Assembly (NCBI GenBank): GCA_947173495.1
Contig: CAMWFQ010000005.1
Location: 62,001-126,000, forward strand
Origin: an uncultured Lachnospiraceae bacterium
Lineage (GTDB): Bacteria > Bacillota > Clostridia > Lachnospirales > Lachnospiraceae
Direction of reading: 5' to 3'
DNA: 64,000 nt
Both the position numbers and the translations under genes were made by a program. Below are positions 19,296 through 28,254 of the stretch, in pieces; position 1 is the stretch's first letter; the number at the start of each line of letters is the position of its first letter. Under the pieces are notes generated by a model, which was not told the origin of the DNA, did no database searches, and saw nothing but the letters and a program-made list of their open reading frames with translations.

Positions 19296-20222
19296 TTAAT
19301 GCGGGATTAATATCAGATAGTAAAGAACCGTGATGGCGGTAAGGATCATTTTGTGCATGATATATTCGCGGATGGACAGGTCTGTATTACGGATCATGCT
19401 GTAGGTTTGCGCAATGCAGGACAGACCGCCAAAGGGAAGGACACAGAGTACCCAGAATGGCATTGCCCCGCCGATCAGCCCGATGCCGCCGGTGATTTCC
19501 AAAAGGCAGCCGATGCTGCCAATCAGACGGTCTGAGAGTGCGTCACTTAAGGAAAGGGCTCTGGCAGCGAGAGAAGGAAGAATGAAAAGCAGATTAAAAA
19601 AGATCATATATCCTCCCAGCCGGGCGATACCGGAAAGAGCGCTGAACACAGAGTCATCTATGGAGGCAAGGAGCGGGAGGGACTTTGTCTGCTCCCAGCT
19701 GCTCCGGGAGGAGAGTGTAGTATGAAAAAGGGTGTAGCGCAGAAAAAGTCCATACAGAAAGGGCAGGGCATACATACCAAACAAAAAAGGCGCATAGTTT
19801 GTTATGCCTAATTTGGGCAATACAAAGCTGACGAAATAGACAGGACCGATATTATTGCAGAAGGAGAGAAGGAAGGAAGCTTCCTGCCGGGAGATCTGCT
19901 TCTGTTCATATAATTGCGCCGCAACATGAGCGCCCATGGGAAATCCGCACAAAAAGCCGATGACCATTCCATAAATACAGGGAGGGCTTACGCGAAAAAG
20001 TTTTCCCAGAAACGGATTCAGAATTTTTACGAAAGTACCTGTCAGGTTCATGCGGATGATAATGCCTGAGAGGACCATAAAGGGAAAGAGCGTGGGGATC
20101 ATTCTCTCAAACCACAGATTCAGGCCGTTACAGGCAAGAACAAGACAATCGGAGGGAAAGATAAGGATAATGGCGGTCAGCAGAAAGGCCGATAAAGAAT
20201 AGAAATAAAATTTCGGTTTCAT
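19296..20222 (-). CDS. ylbJ: Sporulation integral membrane protein YlbJ-like (nucleoside-recognition domain)
   Basis: CNGLNLWFERMIPTLFPFMVLSGIII, CGFPMGAHVAAQLYE, SFCNNIGPVYF, GGLSCIAQTYSMI. Confidence 0.8.
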   Translation of the reverse strand: MKPKFYFYSLSAFLLTAIILIFPSDCLVLACNGLNLWFERMIPTLFPFMVLSGIIIRMNLTGTFVKILNPFLGKLFRVSPPCIYGMVIGFLCGFPMGAHVAAQLYEQKQISRQEASFLLSFCNNIGPVYFVSFVLPKLGITNYAPFLFGMYALPFLYGLFLRYTLFHTTLSSRSSWEQTKSLPLLASIDDSVFSALSGIARLGGYMIFFNLLFILPSLAARALSLSDALSDRLIGSIGCLLEITGGIGLIGGAMPFWVLCVLPFGGLSCIAQTYSMIRNTDLSIREYIMHKMILTAITVLYYLILIPH

Positions 20223-20281
20223 GATAGGCTCTTTTCCCGTTTTGTGTTATGATAATGTTTATGAAAAACGAAAGGAAAATT

Positions 20282-20974
20282 ATGCAGGAGAAACCAAAAG
20301 AGGAAGAATTTATGCTTCAAGGGATAGAGGCGGTGTTGTTTGATCTGGATGGATCGTTAGTGGATTCCATGTGGCTTTGGCGGGAAATTGATATTGAGTA
20401 TCTTGGCAGGTTTGGAATCCCGCTGCCGGAAGGCCTTCAGGCGGATATTGAGGGAATGAGTTTTACGGAGACAGCACAGTATTTTAAGGACAGGTTTCAG
20501 ATTCCGGATCCGGTAGAACAGATGAAGAAGGACTGGAACCAAATGGCATGGGATAAGTACAGCAGTCAGGTACCGCTCAAAGCGGGAGCGAGAGAACTCA
20601 TAGAATACTGCCGGGGGAAAGGGATCCGCCTGGGAATTGCAAGCAGCAATTCCAGAGAACTGATTGAAAATGTAACTGGCGCTCACGGAATACTTTCTTA
20701 TTTTGAGACGATCGTGACAGGATGCGATGTAAACAGGGGAAAACCGTCACCGGATATTTATCTGGAGGCCGCTGGAAGATGTAAAGTCAGACCTGAAAGA
20801 TGTCTGGTATTTGAAGATATTGTGGCGGGAATCATGGCAGGGAAGGCTGCGGGGATGAAGGTCTGCGCTGTGGAGGATTTTTATTCCCGCCATCAGGATA
20901 TTGAAAAGCGGAACCTGGCAGATTACTATATTAAGAATTATTATGAGGTTTTTCAGAAGGAGAGTCCGAATTGA
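20282..20974 (+). CDS. HAD family hydrolase (beta-phosphoglucomutase-like)
   Basis: AVLFDLDGSLVDSMWLW, LGIASSNSRELIE, GKPSPDIYLEAA, VFEDIVAGI; start codon uncertain (20249/20282/20312). Confidence 0.9.
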   Translation: MQEKPKEEEFMLQGIEAVLFDLDGSLVDSMWLWREIDIEYLGRFGIPLPEGLQADIEGMSFTETAQYFKDRFQIPDPVEQMKKDWNQMAWDKYSSQVPLKAGARELIEYCRGKGIRLGIASSNSRELIENVTGAHGILSYFETIVTGCDVNRGKPSPDIYLEAAGRCKVRPERCLVFEDIVAGIMAGKAAGMKVCAVEDFYSRHQDIEKRNLADYYIKNYYEVFQKESPN

Positions 20975-21540
20975 AAATAACAGGAAAAGGAAGTTTTGGA
21001 TATATTGTGGCGAAAAGGCGGAGCACACTCATAAGAACGCTTTTGTATTTTGGAATTTCGGTGGCTCTTTTTGCCGCAGGATACATTACGACCGGACAAA
21101 AGGAAAACCTCCTGACGGTGGTGGCTGTTCTGGGATGTCTTCCGGCCAGCAAGAGCCTGGTCAATACCATTATGTTTTTCAGGGCCGGCGGATGCAGCCG
21201 GGAAGCGAAGGAGACAATAGAACCTTTAGAAGGAAGACTGGTGGGAATGTATGATATGTACTTTACTTCTTACCAGAAAAATTTCTCTCTCAGCCATATG
21301 GTAGTGGATGGCAGGGTTATCCTGGGATATACGGAAAGCCCTCAATGTGACAGAGAGGCCTGCACAGAGCATCTTCAGACGATGCTGAGGCAGGGAGGCT
21401 TTAAGGATGTAACGATTACACTGACAGATCAGATTTCCAGATACTGTGGGCAGCTGAGGAATCTCAATCAAAAGGAGCCGTCGGAAGCGTCAGGCAAAGA
21501 GGATGAGATCAGAGTGCTTCTTTATGAGATTTCTCTATGA
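20971..21540 (+). CDS. Hypothetical membrane protein (189 aa, TTG start)
   Basis: Two N-terminal hydrophobic segments; start overlaps HAD stop (TTGA). Confidence 0.65.
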   Translation: MKITGKGSFGYIVAKRRSTLIRTLLYFGISVALFAAGYITTGQKENLLTVVAVLGCLPASKSLVNTIMFFRAGGCSREAKETIEPLEGRLVGMYDMYFTSYQKNFSLSHMVVDGRVILGYTESPQCDREACTEHLQTMLRQGGFKDVTITLTDQISRYCGQLRNLNQKEPSEASGKEDEIRVLLYEISL

Positions 21541-21622
21541 AGACTCTGTGAGAAATTATTTCTTTATGAAGATTCTGAGAAACATTTGATAGATTCTGAA
21601 GTCAGGAAGGGAAAGGAGAGCC

Positions 21623-22612
21623 ATGCAGCAGATTGAAATAAGTAAAACGGAAGCCGGACAGAGGCTGGATAAATTCCTTCATAAGTATATGCCTCTGGCG
21701 CCTTCTTCCTTTTTTTATAAAATGCTTCGCAAAAAGAATATCACTTTAAACGGGAAGAAAGCGGAAGGAAAGGAAAAGCTTATTGAAAGGGATATTCTTT
21801 CCTTGTATCTCTCGGACGAAACCATAGAGAGGTTTCAGGAAAAAGAGAGCCGGCTTTGGGAATATGAAAAGGCTTACAAAGAGCTGAAAGGGATTCAGGT
21901 TATTTATGAGGATGAACATCTTGTGATTATGAATAAGCCGGCAGGTATTCTTTCCCAGAAGGCCGCCATGGAAGACGTATCCCTGAATGAATGGCTGAAC
22001 GGCTATCTTCTTCAGAAAAAAGAAACAGGACAGGAGCCGGGAGGCTATAAGCCTTCTGTCTGCAACCGGCTTGACCGGAACACGCCGGGACTTGTAATCG
22101 GAGCGAAAACCCTCGCAGGGAGCCAGGAGGTAAGCAGCCTTCTCCTTGAGCGCAGGATTGGAAAATTTTATCGGATGTTTGCCAGAGGACATATTGAGAA
22201 GGAGGATACCTTAGAGGGATATCTGGTCAAAGATGAAACAGCCAACAAAGTATTCCTTGTGAAGAAGGAGTCTTCAGAGGTATTGGAGGGAAAAAAGGTT
22301 TCCTGCATTAAAACCCGGTATTATCCGATCAGACGGTATTCAGACAGAACACTTACGGAGGCGGAGCTGATCACGGGTAAGAGCCATCAGATTCGTATTC
22401 ATATGGCGGATATAGGACATCCTCTGCTGGGAGATTACAAATATGGGGACAGGGGATGGAATGAGCGTTATAAGAAGCAATACGGGATCAGCAGTCAGCT
22501 GTTGTATGCATGCCGTCTGGAGTTTCCCAGGCTGGAGGGAACCCTTAAGAGCGTTTCTGAGAGGGTGTTTGAAGCTCCTCTTCCGGCAGAATTTCAAAAA
22601 CTGATGGAATAA
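21623..22612 (+). CDS. RluA family pseudouridine synthase
   Basis: S4-like N-terminus, NRLDRNTPGLVIGAKT, ELITGKSHQIRIHMADIGHPLLGDYKYG. Confidence 0.9.
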   Translation: MQQIEISKTEAGQRLDKFLHKYMPLAPSSFFYKMLRKKNITLNGKKAEGKEKLIERDILSLYLSDETIERFQEKESRLWEYEKAYKELKGIQVIYEDEHLVIMNKPAGILSQKAAMEDVSLNEWLNGYLLQKKETGQEPGGYKPSVCNRLDRNTPGLVIGAKTLAGSQEVSSLLLERRIGKFYRMFARGHIEKEDTLEGYLVKDETANKVFLVKKESSEVLEGKKVSCIKTRYYPIRRYSDRTLTEAELITGKSHQIRIHMADIGHPLLGDYKYGDRGWNERYKKQYGISSQLLYACRLEFPRLEGTLKSVSERVFEAPLPAEFQKLME

Positions 22613-22625
22613 GGCAGGTTGGATT

Positions 22626-23159
22626 ATGGCAACATGGTCTTCAAGAGGACTCAGAGGCTCTACCCTGGAGGAGCTGATCAACAGAACGAATGAAAAATAT
22701 CTGGAAAGCGGACTGGCACTGATCCAGAAGATTCCGACGCCCATCACACCGGTAAATATAGATAAGGCCACCAGACATATTACCCTGGCGTATTTTGAAC
22801 AGAAAAGTACAGTGGATTATATCGGGGCTGTGCAGGGAATTCCGGTATGCTTTGATGCCAAGGAGTGTGCGGTGGATCGGTTCGCTCTTCAGAATATTCA
22901 TGAGCATCAGGTGATTTTTATGGAGCAGTTTGAAAAACAGAAGGGAGTGGCATTTTTTCTGATCTATTTTTCGCACAGAGATGAATTTTACTATCTGCCT
23001 TTTGAGCATTTCAGACTGTTCTGGGACAGAGCCGCCAGGGGCGGACGCAAAAGTTTTCTTTATGAGGAGCTGAATCCGGAATATGTTCTTCCCAAAAAGC
23101 ACAGTGTTTTTGTACCTTATCTTGATATGCTGAGTAAAGATCTGGAAGAGAGAGACTAA
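22626..23159 (+). CDS. recU: Holliday junction resolvase RecU
   Basis: TWSSRGLRGSTLEELINRTNEKYLE, KSTVDYIGAVQGIPVCFDAKE. Confidence 0.92.
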   Translation: MATWSSRGLRGSTLEELINRTNEKYLESGLALIQKIPTPITPVNIDKATRHITLAYFEQKSTVDYIGAVQGIPVCFDAKECAVDRFALQNIHEHQVIFMEQFEKQKGVAFFLIYFSHRDEFYYLPFEHFRLFWDRAARGGRKSFLYEELNPEYVLPKKHSVFVPYLDMLSKDLEERD

Positions 23160-23172
23160 AAGACGATAACGT

Positions 23173-23201
23173 TTGACAAAAGAGAAGGGGTTCTGTATAC
23201 T
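23173..23201 (+). promoter_or_regulatory. Sigma-A type promoter for the his cluster
   Basis: TTGACA (23173-23178), 17-nt spacer, TATACT (23196-23201). Confidence 0.75.
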
Positions 23202-23269
23202 ATAGCGGTAATTTGTTGTATTAACTTGATGATGTGTTAGCGTGCTAAAGCGACGGAGTGAGAAACGTT

Positions 23270-24415
23270 ATGAATCGACAACTTCTGCATACACCGGAGG
23301 GTGTAAGAGACATTTATGGAAAGGAATATGCGGAAAAGCTTGCTGTGGAGCAGCTGATCCATAACAGGCTGAACCTGTATGGATATCAGGATATTCAGAC
23401 TCCGACCTTTGAATTTTTTGATGTATTTTCCAAAGAGATCGGAACCACGCCATCCAGAGAACTGTATAAGTTTTTTGATAAGGATGGAAACACGCTGGTG
23501 CTGAGACCGGATTTTACGCCTTCCATAGCCAGGTGCGCCGCTAAATATTATGTGGATGAAAAGGTTCCCATACGGCTTTGCTATATGGGAAATACCTTTA
23601 CCAATACCACCAGTCTTCAGGGAAAGCTTAAAGAGGTGACACAGATGGGCGCGGAGCTGGTCAATGATGGCAGCGTGGAGGCTGATGGAGAGATCATTGC
23701 CATGGTGGTACAGGCCCTGATTGACGCCGGTCTGACCAGATTCCAGGTGAGTATCGGCCAGATGGAATATTTTAAAGGGATCTGTGCCCAGGCAGGACTG
23801 GAGGAGGAGACAGAAAGCGAGCTGAGAGATTTAATTTCCGGCAAAAATATTTTTGGGGCCCAGGCTCTTCTTGCAGACAAAAAAGTGAATGAGTCCTTCC
23901 GTAATATACTGTTAAAGGTTTCCGAGCATTTCGGTTCGGTGAAGGTTCTGGAGGAGGCGAAGACGCTTGCAGGTAATTCCCGGTCTCTGGCATCGATTGA
24001 GCGCCTTGAAAAGCTCTATCAGGTTCTGTGTCATTATGGCGTCCAGAAATATATCTCCTTTGATCTTGGGATGCTCAGTAAATACAATTATTATACGGGG
24101 GTTATCTTTAAGGTATATACCTACGGAGTGGGCGAACCTGTTGTAAAAGGGGGGCGGTATGACCATTTGCTTTCTCATTTTGGAAAGCAGGCTCCTGCCA
24201 TAGGATTTGCAGTGGTGATTGATGATCTGTTGGCGGCTCTTGAGAGACAAAGGGATGCCGAAGGGCTGGAGAGAGTAAAAACCGGGGAAGAGCCGGTGAC
24301 GCTGATGTATGATGCTTCCGATTATGAGATGAAACTTTCGGAGGCAATGGCCTTGAGAAGAGAAGGAAAAAGTGCAGTCCTGTATCCTGTACAAAAAGGG
24401 GAGAGCGAAGAATGA
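23270..24415 (+). CDS. hisZ: ATP phosphoribosyltransferase regulatory subunit
   Basis: HisRS-like motifs [31 protein letters not shown]; followed by hisG. Confidence 0.92.
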   Translation: MNRQLLHTPEGVRDIYGKEYAEKLAVEQLIHNRLNLYGYQDIQTPTFEFFDVFSKEIGTTPSRELYKFFDKDGNTLVLRPDFTPSIARCAAKYYVDEKVPIRLCYMGNTFTNTTSLQGKLKEVTQMGAELVNDGSVEADGEIIAMVVQALIDAGLTRFQVSIGQMEYFKGICAQAGLEEETESELRDLISGKNIFGAQALLADKKVNESFRNILLKVSEHFGSVKVLEEAKTLAGNSRSLASIERLEKLYQVLCHYGVQKYISFDLGMLSKYNYYTGVIFKVYTYGVGEPVVKGGRYDHLLSHFGKQAPAIGFAVVIDDLLAALERQRDAEGLERVKTGEEPVTLMYDASDYEMKLSEAMALRREGKSAVLYPVQKGESEE

Positions 24416-25077
24416 TGATGGAGGAGAGATATATCACTTTTGCCCTGGGAAAGGGAAGACTTGCGGACAAGACGCTGGAGCTTTTAGAACAGATTGGCAT
24501 TACCTGTCGGGAGATGAAGGATAAAAACTCCAGAAAACTGATTTTTGTGAACGAAGAGAAACGGGTTAAATTTTTTCTTGCCAAAGGGCCGGATGTCCCC
24601 ACCTATGTGGAGTATGGGGCTGCGGATATTGGAGTTGTGGGGAAGGACACCATTCTGGAAGAAAATAGAAGGGTGTATGAGGTTCTTGATCTGGGCTTCG
24701 GCAGATGCCGTATGTGCGTGTGTGGACCTGCCAGAGCGAAAGAACTGCTTCAGCATCATGAGAGGATCCGTGTGGCGACCAAGTACCCGGTGATCGCAAA
24801 GGAGTATTTTTACAATAAGAAGCATCAGACCGTGGATATTATTAAACTGAACGGTTCTGTGGAGCTTGGTCCTATTGTAGCGCTTTCCGATGTGATTGTG
24901 GATATTGTTGAGACCGGTTCCACACTGAAAGAAAATGGCCTTGAGGTTTTAGAAGAAATCTGTCCCTTATCAGCCAGGATGATTGTGAACCAGGTCAGCA
25001 TGCAGATGGAGACAGAACGGATCAGGACTCTGATTTTGAAAATGAAAGAACTGATTCCAATCAGAGAAGGAGTGTAA
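24412..25077 (+). CDS. hisG: ATP phosphoribosyltransferase (short form)
   Basis: [52 protein letters not shown]. Confidence 0.95.
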   Translation: MMMEERYITFALGKGRLADKTLELLEQIGITCREMKDKNSRKLIFVNEEKRVKFFLAKGPDVPTYVEYGAADIGVVGKDTILEENRRVYEVLDLGFGRCRMCVCGPARAKELLQHHERIRVATKYPVIAKEYFYNKKHQTVDIIKLNGSVELGPIVALSDVIVDIVETGSTLKENGLEVLEEICPLSARMIVNQVSMQMETERIRTLILKMKELIPIREGV

Positions 25078-25081
25078 ACTT

Positions 25082-26389
25082 ATGCGTATCGTAGAATTAA
25101 CGGATCAGACCAAAAGCACCCTGCTTCAGAACCTTCTTGAAAGAAACAGGACAGGGTACGGAGAATATGAACAGACTGTAAATGAGATCATCACACAGGT
25201 AAGAGAAAAAGGGGATGAAGCCCTGTTTTCCTATACGCTGAAGTTTGATGGATGCCGGATCAATGCAGAAAATATAAAAGTGACCAGGGAAGAAATAGAG
25301 GAGGCTTATCGCGCAACCGACCCGGAATTTGTCAGTGTCATGAAAGAATCTGCCGCCAATATCACGGCGTTTCACGAAAAGCAGATGCATAACAGCTGGT
25401 TTGACAGCGGAAAGGACGGGATTATTCTGGGACAGAGAATTACGCCTATCGAGATTTCAGGCGTATATGTTCCAGGCGGTAAGGCCGCTTATCCTTCCAG
25501 CGTGCTTATGAACGTTCTGCCGGCCAGGGTTGCAGGAGTGTCCAGAATTATCATGACAACCCCGCCGGGAGCGGATGGAAAAGTCAATCCCGGCACATTG
25601 GTTGCGGCTGATATTGCAGGGGTCAGAGAAATTTACAAGGCAGGAGGGGCCCAGGCCATCGCAGCCATGGCATTTGGAACAGAAACCATTCCCAGAGTGG
25701 ATAAGATCACCGGACCGGGGAATATTTTTGTAGCCCTTGCCAAAAAGGCTTGTTTTGGATTTGTGAGTATTGACTCCATAGCAGGTCCCAGTGAAATTCT
25801 TGTGCTGGCGGATGAGACTGCCAATCCCCGGTATGTAGCGGCGGACCTTCTTTCCCAGGCGGAGCATGACGAGATGGCCAGCGCTATCCTGGTTACTACC
25901 AGCAGAACGCTGGCAGAGCAGGTCTCTGAGAGCGTGGAGGCGTTTACCCAAAAGCTCTCCCGAAAGGAGATTATCGAAAAATCCCTGAAAAATTATGGCT
26001 ATATTCTGGTGGCTTCCGATATGGAGGAGGCCATAGAGGCTGCAAACGAAATTGCTTCCGAGCATCTGGAAATTATTACCCGTAATCCCTTCGATACGAT
26101 GACCAGAATCAAAAACGCAGGAGCAATTTTTCTGGGAGAATATTCGTCGGAACCTTTGGGAGATTATTTTGCAGGCCCCAACCATATACTGCCCACAAGC
26201 GGTACTGCCAGGTTCTTTTCGCCCTTAAATGTGGATGATTTTCTGAAAAAAACCAGTATCATTTCCTACTCCAGAGAGGCGCTTTCACAGGTTCATGAGC
26301 AGATTGAGCTGTTTGCGGGCAAAGAGGGACTGACGGCCCATGCAAATTCGATTAAGGTACGATTTGAAGGCGCGGATCATTCTGCCTGA
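25082..26389 (+). CDS. hisD: Histidinol dehydrogenase
   Basis: PGGKAAYPSSVLMNVLPARVAGV, DSIAGPSEILVLAD, DLLSQAEHD, GPNHILPTSGTARF. Confidence 0.95.
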   Translation: MRIVELTDQTKSTLLQNLLERNRTGYGEYEQTVNEIITQVREKGDEALFSYTLKFDGCRINAENIKVTREEIEEAYRATDPEFVSVMKESAANITAFHEKQMHNSWFDSGKDGIILGQRITPIEISGVYVPGGKAAYPSSVLMNVLPARVAGVSRIIMTTPPGADGKVNPGTLVAADIAGVREIYKAGGAQAIAAMAFGTETIPRVDKITGPGNIFVALAKKACFGFVSIDSIAGPSEILVLADETANPRYVAADLLSQAEHDEMASAILVTTSRTLAEQVSESVEAFTQKLSRKEIIEKSLKNYGYILVASDMEEAIEAANEIASEHLEIITRNPFDTMTRIKNAGAIFLGEYSSEPLGDYFAGPNHILPTSGTARFFSPLNVDDFLKKTSIISYSREALSQVHEQIELFAGKEGLTAHANSIKVRFEGADHSA

Positions 26390-26459
26390 ATGAAGGGATA
26401 AGATTATTAATATACTAATGTAAAATATGAGATTGCTATCTCAAAAAGGAAACAAGGAC

Positions 26460-27746
26460 ATGAGCGATTATAAAAAGTTTATACCCTGTATTTATCTTTT
26501 CAATAAAGAAGCGGTTGCCGGATTTAGCGATCACACGTCTGTGCGTACGGATGCGGCGGAACTTGCCGCGTTTTATGAGGAATATGATGCGGACGGGCTG
26601 ATTCTGTTCGATCTTTCTGAGGATGACGCGTCCCATGAGGCGAATCTGGATGTGATCAGAATGATCTGCAGACAGTCTCACATACCAGTGATCGGAGCCG
26701 GGAATATAAAGCGTATGGAGGATGTGAAAAAACTTCTGTATGCAGGGTGCGCGAAGGCGGCGCTTAACTATTCCAAAGAAAGCAATGTGGCTCTTACCAG
26801 AGAAGTTTCCCTGAAATTCGGCAGGGAAAAGATTATGGCCTGCGTATCCGGATGTTCCCAGATTGTGGAAAATGAAGCTCTGCTGGACGAATATGCGGAT
26901 GGGGTGATCCTGATCAATGAAAAGAACATCAAGCAGACCATCCAGGCATCCCGTTTCCCGGTGTCAGTAGTGCTCCCCGAGGTTTCGCTGGATAAGATCA
27001 TAGAGCTTTTGTCCTGTGAAAACATTGCAGGTGTGACGGGGCCCGCAATCAATGCCAATGCCAGGGAACTGGCGGACATTAAGGATCTGTGTCTTGGCAA
27101 TGGGATCAAGGTGCGGGTTTTTGAGCCGGCTGTTAAATGGGATGAGCTTACAACAGGTCCGGACGGCCTGATTCCTGTGGTGGTGCAGGATTACAGAACC
27201 TGTCAGGTGCTCATGGTTGCATATATGGATGAAAAGGCATACCTCCACACACTGCGAAGCGGACGAATGACCTATTACAGCAGAAGCCGCCGCCAGCAGT
27301 GGATCAAAGGAGAAAGCAGCGGGCATTTTCAGTATGTAAAAGAACTGACGGCAGACTGTGATAAGGATACCCTTCTTGCGAAAGTGCTGCAGGTTGGAGC
27401 AGCCTGCCATACCGGCAGCTACAGCTGCTTTTTCAATGAGATCCTGAAGAAGGAATATGAAGAGAGAAATCCGCTTATGGTATTTGAATCCGTCCTGGGC
27501 ACCATCAGAGACCGGAAGGTGCATCCGAAAGAAGGTTCTTATACCAATTATCTGTTTGATAAGGGAATCGATAAAATATTAAAGAAGCTGGGTGAGGAGG
27601 CTACTGAAATTGTGATTGCAGCCAAAAATCCCAATGCCAATGAGATCAAATATGAGATTGCTGATTTCCTTTATCATATGATGGTTCTCATGGTTGAAAG
27701 AGGGGTAAGCTGGGAAGAGATTACCGAAGAGCTGAGTAAAAGATAA
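26460..27746 (+). CDS. hisIE: HisIE with N-terminal HisF/HisA-like domain
   Basis: C-terminal HisI (LMVAYMDEKAYLHTLRSGRMTYYSRSR..W.KGESSGH) and HisE (EEATEIVIAAKN) plus an N-terminal ~225-aa barrel-like region. Confidence 0.9.
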   Translation: MSDYKKFIPCIYLFNKEAVAGFSDHTSVRTDAAELAAFYEEYDADGLILFDLSEDDASHEANLDVIRMICRQSHIPVIGAGNIKRMEDVKKLLYAGCAKAALNYSKESNVALTREVSLKFGREKIMACVSGCSQIVENEALLDEYADGVILINEKNIKQTIQASRFPVSVVLPEVSLDKIIELLSCENIAGVTGPAINANARELADIKDLCLGNGIKVRVFEPAVKWDELTTGPDGLIPVVVQDYRTCQVLMVAYMDEKAYLHTLRSGRMTYYSRSRRQQWIKGESSGHFQYVKELTADCDKDTLLAKVLQVGAACHTGSYSCFFNEILKKEYEERNPLMVFESVLGTIRDRKVHPKEGSYTNYLFDKGIDKILKKLGEEATEIVIAAKNPNANEIKYEIADFLYHMMVLMVERGVSWEEITEELSKR

Positions 27747-27767
27747 GGAAACAAAAGATGATGCTGC

Positions 27768-27805
27768 ATGCACCGCATAAAGTTTTTGTGCGGTGCATAT
27801 TTTTT
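27768..27805 (+). terminator. Intrinsic terminator after hisIE
   Basis: atgcaccgca taaagtttttg tgcggtgcat attttttt-type tail. Confidence 0.85.
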
Positions 27806-27831
27806 AGTAAGAAATTGATGGACAATGAGAA

Positions 27832-28182
27832 ATGAATAAAGTCAATACAAATAAGAAGCTGGAGCTGGTACGGGCTATCCGGATGCAGAATCACTATAAC
27901 AGACAGCTGTTCCGGTCAAGAGAGGGATTTCTGTATCCGGAACTGCCACAGTCAAGGCAGCCGGAGCTTTACAGCCTGGAAGCGGAGAATGATCCTGCTC
28001 TGACAGGAAGAGATAAGGGGGGCGGGAGCAGCTTCAGACTCCGGTTTGTGATCGCCATGGCGCTCCTTCTGTTATTTATTTTGTGTGATATCAATCAGAT
28101 AAGTTATGGAAACGAGACTACGGATACTCTTTTTGAAAAGGTGGTCAGCAGTCCGGATTTCGGGGATTTTCTTGACGGCTAG
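27832..28182 (+). CDS. Hypothetical protein with one TM segment (116 aa)
   Basis: Intact ORF; hydrophobic FVIAMALLLLFILC. Confidence 0.6.
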   Translation: MNKVNTNKKLELVRAIRMQNHYNRQLFRSREGFLYPELPQSRQPELYSLEAENDPALTGRDKGGGSSFRLRFVIAMALLLLFILCDINQISYGNETTDTLFEKVVSSPDFGDFLDG

Positions 28183-28254
28183 GACGCGGACCCGTATAAT
28201 ACCAGAAGAAGATAAAGGCGCTTCAGGCGTCAGGATGAGAAAAGGGTAAACTAT

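Noticed and set aside
19066-19333. ORFs on both strands over the repeat array (77, 72, 87, 61 aa) and the similar ORF at 48447-48653
   Set aside because: They are translations of the hairpin repeats (shared peptide GKIYLPLLA.RPACC.SSK.P.AGLRIK on 18863-19126 minus and 48447-48653 plus); the DNA structure, not the reading frame, is conserved.
23202-23269. T-box or his attenuator upstream of hisZ
   Set aside because: Leader is short (about 60 nt), with no T-box motif or His codon run visible.
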